The translations under genes were made by a program, and so were the position numbers. The notes under the pieces were generated by a model. The model was given only the letters and a program-made list of their open reading frames with translations, did no database searches and had not been told where the DNA came from. From DASZMJ01 sp035551935 (lineage in GTDB: Bacteria > Planctomycetota > Planctomycetia > Isosphaerales > Isosphaeraceae): a stretch of DNA of 8,704 bases. Positions 4,403 through 8,704 of the stretch are shown piece by piece (within the stretch, counting starts at the first letter, position 1; every line of letters starts with the position of its first letter). The DNA lies in contig DASZMJ010000572.1 of NCBI GenBank assembly GCA_035551935.1, positions 1-8,704 of the forward strand, given 5' to 3'.

Positions 4403-5659
4403 TCAATCCAGCCCGAACGCCTCGTTCAAGTCGGCGATGGCGCGGTCGGACATGGGGAGCATGGGGCCGAGGGGTCGGGAGTTGAGGAGGGCCTCGGCGG
4501 TGGACTCGAGGACCTCGAGGCGGTCGAAGGCGTCGAGGACGGAGGTGCCGCAGACCTGGACGCCGTCGTTGGGCAGGAGGCGGGCGGGCCGGCGGAGGGT
4601 CACGGAAGAAGAGGGGTCGCGGCCGACGTCGCGGAGCAGGAGGTAGCTCTCGGGGATCGTGCGGGCGTCGAGGGGGACGTCGGTCAGGCTGAAGGCGGTG
4701 GCGTTGACGGGGTAGGCGTTGATGATCGAGCGGACGTCGGCCTCGGCCTCGTAGATCGCGCGGTGGTCGCGGTGGGAGGTGCTGGGGACCTTGCCCGACT
4801 CGACCCGGCCGCCGCGGACGAGGACGAGGTCGGCGGGCTCGAGCTCGGCGCGGTCGCGGCCGTGGGGGGTGACGAGGAAGGTCTCGGCGTCGAGCCGGGC
4901 CGAGAACGCCCCCTCGGTGCTGATCATGAGCCGCTGGCGGTAGGCGCGGCCGACGAACTCGCAGAGCTGCCGGCGCAGCTCCTTCTCGACGCTCGACGGC
5001 TGGTCGGGGTCGAAGGAGGGGGCGTCGGGTGATTGGGCGAACTTGCGTTCGATCGTCGCTTCGTCGAGATACCGGACCTCGCCGAGATGGCTGGCCTTGA
5101 TGATCGTCTTGGCGGCGAATTCGAGGGTCTCGAACCGTTCGAAAGCACGTTGGATGGTCGGGCCGGCGGTGACGACGCCGTGGTTCTCGAGGACGACGCA
5201 GTCGGGGCCGTCGGCGAAGGCGACGGCGATGTTGCGGCCGAGGGCGATGCTGCCGGGCAGGGCATACGGGGCGTAGCCGACCGTGCCGCAGATGCGACGG
5301 GCCTGCGCCAGGGCCCTCGTCTCGGGCACGCGGCCGGCGACGCTGAAGGCGACCAGGGCGACCGGGTGCGCGTGGACGATCCCGCGGAGGTCGGGCCGGG
5401 CCTCGTAGATGGCGCGATGGAAGGGCCACTCGGACGAGGGGGGGTGGGGGCCGTCGGCGTTGCCGTCGGGGAGGATGTGGACGATGTCCTCGCGGCGGAG
5501 GCCACCCTTGTCGACGCGGGCGGGGGTGATCCAGGTCGAGCCGTCGTCGTCGCGGATCGAGAGGTTGCCGCCGGAGGTCGTCGTCATCCGATAGCGGTAG
5601 ATCCGCTCGATCGCGCGGAGGATCGCGTCGCGGGGGTGGACCAGGTCTCGGGTGGCCAT
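4403..5659 (-). CDS. Tandem two-domain class II aldolase/adducin-family protein
   Basis: The 418-residue protein contains two copies of the class II aldolase/adducin domain (family of fuculose-phosphate aldolase and ribulose-phosphate epimerase, normally one domain of about 200-230 residues). The N-terminal copy (about 9-205) looks catalytic: T-T-S-G-G-N-L-S-I-R (27-36), S-S-E with E77, the zinc-type H-A-H-P (H96, H98) and E-N-H-G (H160). The C-terminal copy (about 224-398) keeps the fold pattern (T-E-G-A-F-S-A-R, H-R-A-I-Y) but has N-A-Y-P instead of H-A-H-P, N-D-G instead of N-H-G and Ser at the E77 position, so it should not bind the metal. Substrate unknown. The ATG complementary to 5657-5659 was chosen because a full AAGGAGG lies 9 bases upstream. 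An alternative ATG at 5692 overlaps the regulator's stop as ATGA and would add 11 residues. The gene is probably co-transcribed with the HxlR-type regulator upstream. Confidence 0.85.
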   Translation of the reverse strand: MATRDLVHPRDAILRAIERIYRYRMTTTSGGNLSIRDDDGSTWITPARVDKGGLRREDIVHILPDGNADGPHPPSSEWPFHRAIYEARPDLRGIVHAHPVALVAFSVAGRVPETRALAQARRICGTVGYAPYALPGSIALGRNIAVAFADGPDCVVLENHGVVTAGPTIQRAFERFETLEFAAKTIIKASHLGEVRYLDEATIERKFAQSPDAPSFDPDQPSSVEKELRRQLCEFVGRAYRQRLMISTEGAFSARLDAETFLVTPHGRDRAELEPADLVLVRGGRVESGKVPSTSHRDHRAIYEAEADVRSIINAYPVNATAFSLTDVPLDARTIPESYLLLRDVGRDPSSSVTLRRPARLLPNDGVQVCGTSVLDAFDRLEVLESTAEALLNSRPLGPMLPMSDRAIADLNEAFGLD

Positions 5660-5667
5660 CGCGTCCG

Positions 5668-5676
5668 ACCTCCTTG
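5668..5676 (-). promoter_or_regulatory. Strong ribosome binding site deciding the aldolase start
   Basis: The minus strand reads CAAGGAGGT here, with AAGGAGG 9 bases before the ATG at 5659. This is the strongest Shine-Dalgarno match in the window. It lies inside the 33 bases that would be translated if the overlapping ATG at 5692 were used, which favours the 5659 start. Confidence 0.6.
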
Positions 5677-5688
5677 ATTCCCCGGCGC

Positions 5689-6045
5689 TCATCGCGACGC
5701 CTCCGCGTGGTCGTCGCGGCGGAGGTGCTCCTTGCCCCAGACGCACATCCGCTCGATGATCGGCCCGAGGGTGCGGCCGTAGTCGGTCAACGAATACTCG
5801 ACCCGCGGCGGGACCTCGGGGAAGACCTCGCGGCGGACGACGCCGTCGGCCTCGAGCTCGCGGAGCTGCTGGGCGAGCACCCGCTCGCTGACGCCGGCGA
5901 TCGCGCGCCTCAGCTCGCCGAAGCGGAGGGTGCGGTCCTTGAGCCAGAAGAGGATGACCGTCTTCCACTTGCCGCCGATGACGTCGAGCGTCGCCTCGAC
6001 CGGGCAGCGCCCCGACGCGGTCGGCCGGGCCTCGGTCTCGTCCAT
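5689..6045 (-). CDS. HxlR-family winged-helix transcriptional regulator
   Basis: The 118-residue protein matches the HxlR (DUF24) winged helix-turn-helix family in length and motifs. It has G-R-C-P-V-E-A-T-L-D-V-I-G-G-K-W-K (12-28), R-F-G-E-L-R-R-A-I-A-G-V-S-E-R-V-L-A-Q-Q-L-R-E-L in the recognition region (41-64), L-E-A-D-G-V-V-R-R-E (64-73) and V-E-Y-S-L-T-D-Y-G (82-90) in the wing. Cys14 lies at the N-terminal position used as a thiol sensor in family members such as YodB and QsrR; a second Cys is at 101. Members act as dimeric DNA-binding regulators, often responding to quinones, aldehydes or oxidants and controlling an adjacent or divergent oxidoreductase gene. Here an NmrA-like gene lies divergently, 134 bases away. 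The start is not certain: no ribosome site precedes 6045, and in-frame starts farther upstream add only residues unlike the family. The stop overlaps an ATG (ATGA) of the aldolase frame. Confidence 0.88.
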   Translation of the reverse strand: MDETEARPTASGRCPVEATLDVIGGKWKTVILFWLKDRTLRFGELRRAIAGVSERVLAQQLRELEADGVVRREVFPEVPPRVEYSLTDYGRTLGPIIERMCVWGKEHLRRDDHAEASR

Positions 6046-6179
6046 ACTGACTTGCACGTCCGTAACGGGGGTTTTCCTTCGGTCTTGCCCGCCGACGGCC
6101 CCGATCCTACGATCCCCCGGCGTGTCCTGCCAGGGGGCGGTCGTCACGCGAGCCGATCGTCCCTACCCCGGAGGTGGAC
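6046..6179. promoter_or_regulatory. Divergent control region between the HxlR regulator and the NmrA-like gene
   Basis: These 134 bases must contain the promoters of both genes. On the plus strand TTGCCC (6085-6090), a 17-base spacer and TACGAT (6108-6113) form a weak sigma-70-like pair (4 of 6 each) that would give a 5' leader of about 60 bases. CGATC-CTA-CGATC overlaps that -10 as a short direct repeat, and CCGT-A-ACGG (6060-6068) is a small palindrome 15 bases upstream of the regulator start. Either could be the regulator's operator. HxlR regulators commonly bind such divergent regions, but the site here is inferred only. GGAGG at 6170-6174 is the NmrA-like gene's ribosome site. Confidence 0.4.
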
Positions 6180-7058
6180 ATGATCCTCGTCATCGGCGCG
6201 ACCGGGACCAACGGCCGCGAGGTCGTCGACCGCCTGGTCGCGACGGGCCGGAAGGTCCGGGCCCTCGTCCGCGCGGCGGCGGGTGCGGGCGGCCCGGGAC
6301 AGCGGGGCGTCGAGGTCGTCCCGGGGGACCTTGGCGACCCGCGTTCGCTCGCGAAGGCCCTGGAGGGCGTCGAGCGTGCGTTCTACCTCGGCCCGGTCGA
6401 TCCGCGTGCCGAGGAGTGGTTCGCCAACGTCCTCGACGCGACCCGCCAGGCCGGCACGAAGCACCTCGTGAAGTTCTCGGGAATGGGCGCCGGGGTCGAG
6501 GCGTCGTCGGAGATCATGCGGATGCACGGCCGGACCGACGAGGCCCTCGTCGCGTCGGGCCTGCCGTTCACGATCCTGAGGCCGAATTCGTTCTATCAGA
6601 ACATGCTCTGGTCGGCCGCGACGATCCGCGACCGGGGGGCCTTCTACCAGCCGATCGGCGACGCCCGACAGAGCTTCGTCGACGTCCGCGACATCGCCGA
6701 CGTGGCCGTCGCCGCGTTGACCGGACCGGGCCTGGAGGGCGAGACCATCGAGATCACCGGGCCGGAGGCACTGTCGTTCCACGACGTCGCCGCCAAGCTC
6801 TCGGCGGCGCTCGGCCGCGCGATCACGTACGTCCCCGTCTCGCTCGACGACGCCTACAACGGCATGATCCAGGCCGGGATGCCCGAGTGGAACGCCCGCG
6901 AGCTGCGCGAGCTCTACGGCGCCTTCGCGGCCGGCGGGTTCGATCGGACCAACGACGCCGTCGAACAGATCGCCGGCCATCCGCCGATCGCCTTCGACCG
7001 AATCGCCCGCGAGTACGCCGACGCGTTCGGCGGGGCCGGGGCGACGGTCGCGCGTTGA
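6180..7058 (+). CDS. NmrA-like NAD(P)-binding oxidoreductase (atypical SDR)
   Basis: The 292-residue protein opens with M-I-L-V-I-G-A-T-G-T-N-G-R-E-V-V (1-16), the Rossmann glycine-rich loop of atypical short-chain dehydrogenases, with R28 and R31 after the second strand where NADP-preferring members place basic residues. Further family features are V-P-G-D-L-G-D (47-53), H-L-V-K-F-S-G-M-G-A (95-104), F-T-I-L-R-P-N-S-F-Y-Q-N-M (130-142) and F-V-D-V-R-D-I-A-D-V-A (166-176). The catalytic Y-x-x-x-K of classical SDRs is absent, as in NmrA, HSCARG and QOR2-like proteins. It may reduce quinones or act as a redox sensor; the substrate is unknown. The ATG at 6180 is chosen over GTG at 6174 because GGAGG lies 5 bases upstream of it. 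It is divergent from the HxlR regulator, a common arrangement for quinone- or electrophile-inducible reductases. The terminal TGA is part of a TTGACA that may be the -35 of the next gene. Confidence 0.88.
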   Translation: MILVIGATGTNGREVVDRLVATGRKVRALVRAAAGAGGPGQRGVEVVPGDLGDPRSLAKALEGVERAFYLGPVDPRAEEWFANVLDATRQAGTKHLVKFSGMGAGVEASSEIMRMHGRTDEALVASGLPFTILRPNSFYQNMLWSAATIRDRGAFYQPIGDARQSFVDVRDIADVAVAALTGPGLEGETIEITGPEALSFHDVAAKLSAALGRAITYVPVSLDDAYNGMIQAGMPEWNARELRELYGAFAAGGFDRTNDAVEQIAGHPPIAFDRIAREYADAFGGAGATVAR

Positions 7059-7084
7059 CACATCGAATGCGCGGGCGTTACAAA
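7055..7084 (+). promoter_or_regulatory. Probable promoter of the YceI gene, overlapping the upstream stop codon
   Basis: TTGACA (7055-7060, perfect -35) and TACAAA (7079-7084, 4 of 6) are separated by 18 bases. The expected start of transcription near 7091 gives a leader of about 50 bases to the ATG at 7140. A weak 6-bp hairpin (GCGGGC 7071-7076 with 7087-7092) overlaps the spacer and -10. Confidence 0.45.
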
Positions 7085-7139
7085 GGGCCCGCCGGTGTCG
7101 TTGGAGACCCGCAACCGCCCCGTTGGAGAAGGACCGACC

Positions 7140-7709
7140 ATGCCTCGACGCATCCTCCTGGCGGCATGCCTCGTCGCCGCGCTCGCCCCGGCCGCGAAGG
7201 CGCAGACGTACAAGGTCGACCCGGTGCACTCGACCCTCCTCTACCGGGTCAAGCACATGGACGTCAGCTACCACTACGGGCGGTTCGACGACATCGCCGG
7301 CACGATCACGATGGACGCCGACCCGGCGAAGACGAAGATCGAGTTCACGGTCAAGGTCGCCAGCGTCAACACCGGCAACAAGGCGCGCGACGGCCACCTC
7401 ACCAGCGCCGACTTCTTCAACGCGGCCCAATACCCGAGGATCAAGTTCGTAAGCACGAAGGTGGCCAAGGACGGCGACGCCTACGACGTCACCGGCAACC
7501 TGACGATGCACAACGTCACCAAGCCGATCCGCTTCAAGCTCGAGGCGACCGGCACCGGCAAGAACCCGCAGAACGGCAAGACGATCGTCGGCTTCGAGTC
7601 GAAGTTCCCGGTCAAGCGGAGCGAGTTCGGCATCGGCGGGACGATACCGCCGGCGATAATCGGCGACGACGTGACGGTGATCGTCGGCCTCGAATGCGGT
7701 CAGCAATAG
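7140..7709 (+). CDS. YceI-family secreted lipid/isoprenoid-binding protein
   Basis: The 189-residue protein begins with a signal peptide (M-P-R-R-I-L-L-A-A-C-L-V-A-A-L-A-P-A-A-K-A, 1-21) with a likely signal peptidase I cut after A-K-A. The mature part starts Y-K-V-D-P-V-H-S-T-L-L-Y-R-V-K-H-M (24-40), followed by G-R-F-D-D-I-A-G-T-I-T-M-D (47-59), the classical YceI opening. Later come T-G-N-K-A-R-D-G-H-L-T-S-A-D-F-F, Y-P-R-I-K-F-V-S, L-T-M-H-N-V-T-K-P-I and F-G-I-G-G. YceI proteins are lipocalin-like beta barrels in the periplasm; a Thermus homologue binds a polyisoprenoid. Length is usual for the family. GGAGAAGGA lies about 6 bases before the ATG. A cysteine at residue 10 lies within the signal helix and does not form a lipobox. 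The gene is followed after 13 bases by a membrane protein gene, suggesting an operon, and probably has its own promoter at 7055-7084. Confidence 0.9.
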   Translation: MPRRILLAACLVAALAPAAKAQTYKVDPVHSTLLYRVKHMDVSYHYGRFDDIAGTITMDADPAKTKIEFTVKVASVNTGNKARDGHLTSADFFNAAQYPRIKFVSTKVAKDGDAYDVTGNLTMHNVTKPIRFKLEATGTGKNPQNGKTIVGFESKFPVKRSEFGIGGTIPPAIIGDDVTVIVGLECGQQ

Positions 7710-7722
7710 GCGCCGTCCGCCC

Positions 7723-8670
7723 ATGGAAGAGATGATACGGCGCGCCGAGATCGGTGCGGGTCTGGCCGCGGGGCTGCCGGCCGTGGTCCTGGTGGCGGCC
7801 GTGCTCCTCGGCCGCCGCCGGGGCTTGCCGGCGTCGCGCGGGGCGGTCGCGCTGGCGATCGGCCTGGGGACGGTCGTCGGCCAGTTCGTGGTCGCGTGGC
7901 CGGCGATCGCCAAGTTGCTCCCACCGGGGCCGGTCCCCGGGCCGGAGTGGTCGTCGACGTTCTGGATGATCTTCGGCGACGCGGCGCAATTGCCGATGTT
8001 GATCCCGCCGGTCGCCCTGCTGCTCGGCGTCCTCGACGGGGGCTGGCCGAGCCCGGCCTGGGCGCGCTGGGAGAACCGGGCCCTCGCAACGCTGCTGGTC
8101 GTCTGGCTCTGCCTGGGATGGGTCCCGGAGGAGACCTGGCAGGGTCATGACCTGCGCCCCCTGGCCACCAAGGCGTCGGCGTTCGGCGTCCTGTTCACCG
8201 CGTGGAGTCACCTGGAATGGCTCGCCGCACGCGTCGAGGGATCGCGCCTGCTGCTGCCGTTGCTCGCCGTGGCCGGGGCGACGGCCGGCATCCTGTTCGC
8301 CATCGAGCAGGCCGCGCTCACGTTCCTCGCCGTCCCCCTGATCGCGGCCCTCACGATGGCCTGGCTCGTCTCGTGGTTCGCGCCGGGGATCTCGCTGGCG
8401 AAGGGGGGCGTGCCGGTCGTCGTCCTGACGCTGTCCGCCCTCGTCATCACCGCCTACCTGAACAGCGCCGCCGGCCGGTTGCCCCGCGCCTCGGCCCTCC
8501 TGCTCGCGGCATCGCCGCTGACGATCTGGGTCACGCGGATCGGCCCCGCGCGACGCTTGCGGGCGTGGCAAGCGACCCTGCTGGGCACCCTCGCCATCCT
8601 GATCCCGCTGCTTGTCGCCGTCGTCCTCGTCGCGCGGGCCATCCCCCCAGAGACGCCCTACTCCCCGTAG
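7723..8670 (+). CDS. Polytopic integral membrane protein, unknown function
   Basis: The 315-residue protein is highly hydrophobic, with about ten candidate membrane segments: near 11-30, 41-60, 85-105, 118-135, 148-165, 176-195, 196-220, 228-247, 254-271 and 282-304. The N-terminus is short and charged (M-E-E-M-I-R-R-A-E). Acidic or polar residues within or next to helices include D86, E137 and E195. The loop at 135-148 (P-E-E-T-W-Q-G-H-D-L-R) and the W-P-S-P-A-W-A-R-W-E stretch (108-117) are aromatic-rich and may lie at the membrane surface. I do not recognise a transporter or enzyme motif. The ATG at 7723 follows the YceI stop by 13 bases; another ATG at 7732 is in frame. No strong ribosome site precedes either, which fits translation coupled to the upstream gene. 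The last codons CCG-TAG lie inside a repeat element (8664-8687). Confidence 0.75.
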   Translation: MEEMIRRAEIGAGLAAGLPAVVLVAAVLLGRRRGLPASRGAVALAIGLGTVVGQFVVAWPAIAKLLPPGPVPGPEWSSTFWMIFGDAAQLPMLIPPVALLLGVLDGGWPSPAWARWENRALATLLVVWLCLGWVPEETWQGHDLRPLATKASAFGVLFTAWSHLEWLAARVEGSRLLLPLLAVAGATAGILFAIEQAALTFLAVPLIAALTMAWLVSWFAPGISLAKGGVPVVVLTLSALVITAYLNSAAGRLPRASALLLAASPLTIWVTRIGPARRLRAWQATLLGTLAILIPLLVAVVLVARAIPPETPYSP

Positions 8671-8687
8671 GTCGTGCGCAACACGCC
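8664..8687 (+). repeat. Half-copy of the stop-codon repeat
   Basis: This matches the left arm of the repeat at 2900-2923 at 22 of 24 positions, beginning CCCGTAGG and ending GCGCAACACGCC. It contains the TAG of the membrane protein gene in the same codon phase as at the PNPOx gene. No complementary second arm is visible before the window ends at 8704; one could lie outside. Confidence 0.7.
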
Positions 8688-8704
8688 ATCCCCCATCCAT
8701 AACG

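Noticed and set aside
2910..4646. A 578-codon plus-strand open frame
   Set aside because: It runs antisense to the FkbM methyltransferase and across repeats and the AT island, shows no family motif, and is the kind of long frame that GC-rich DNA leaves open opposite real genes.
6144..7913. A 589-codon minus-strand frame, and a 601-codon plus-strand frame at 5930-7735
   Set aside because: Both overlap the NmrA-like and YceI genes, whose motifs and signal peptide are clear in another frame; their translations are low-complexity Arg/Asp/Ala-rich text.
7612..8700. A 362-codon minus-strand frame opposite the membrane protein gene
   Set aside because: It is Arg/Asp/Gln-rich antisense of a hydrophobic coding sequence, with no motif.

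Overview
The window is GC-rich throughout, with strong G/C preference at third codon positions. It looks like chromosome from a planctomycete, probably of the Isosphaeraceae type. The support is the short single-helix proteins that start with an R-L-R-T-L-M/hydrophobic motif and end near K-Y-x-x-A-A-x-x-P-W-L, the N-A-R-K-x-T-G-P-R-T protein at the left edge, and the many GC-rich inverted repeats between genes. The taxonomic call is inference from recalled family resemblance; no search was run.

Left part (1-2435), all genes on the minus strand. From right to left: a short membrane-anchored protein broken by an in-frame TGA (2005-2319, remnant 1930-2004), a related intact paralogue (1376-1852), a four-helix membrane protein (972-1322), about 440 bases of non-coding DNA holding three different inverted-repeat elements, and the 5' part of an unknown-function gene that leaves the window at base 1 (start at 530).

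Middle (2436-4402). A plus-strand PNPOx-fold flavin-binding protein (2436-2906) converges on a minus-strand FkbM-family methyltransferase (3021-3932). A strong inverted repeat sits between them and overlaps the first gene's stop codon. Upstream of the methyltransferase lie 470 non-coding bases with an AT-rich island carrying a plus-strand promoter-like signal, a perfect 31-bp inverted repeat and a nested hairpin cluster.

Right part (4403-8704). A two-domain class II aldolase (4403-5659) lies just downstream of an HxlR-type regulator (5689-6045), probably in one transcript. The regulator is divergent from an NmrA-like NAD(P)-binding oxidoreductase (6180-7058). Then come a secreted YceI protein (7140-7709), apparently with its own promoter, and a polytopic membrane protein (7723-8670) 13 bases after it. 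The window ends in a half-copy of the same repeat that follows the PNPOx gene, again supplying the stop codon.

The HxlR/NmrA pair suggests a redox- or electrophile-responsive module, and YceI plus the membrane protein a small envelope operon. I see no phage, IS, CRISPR, RNA gene or defence system. The most unusual content is the repeat elements (stop codons inside repeats, a flipped hairpin centre), the nonsense-interrupted paralogue and the aldolase half that has lost its metal ligands.
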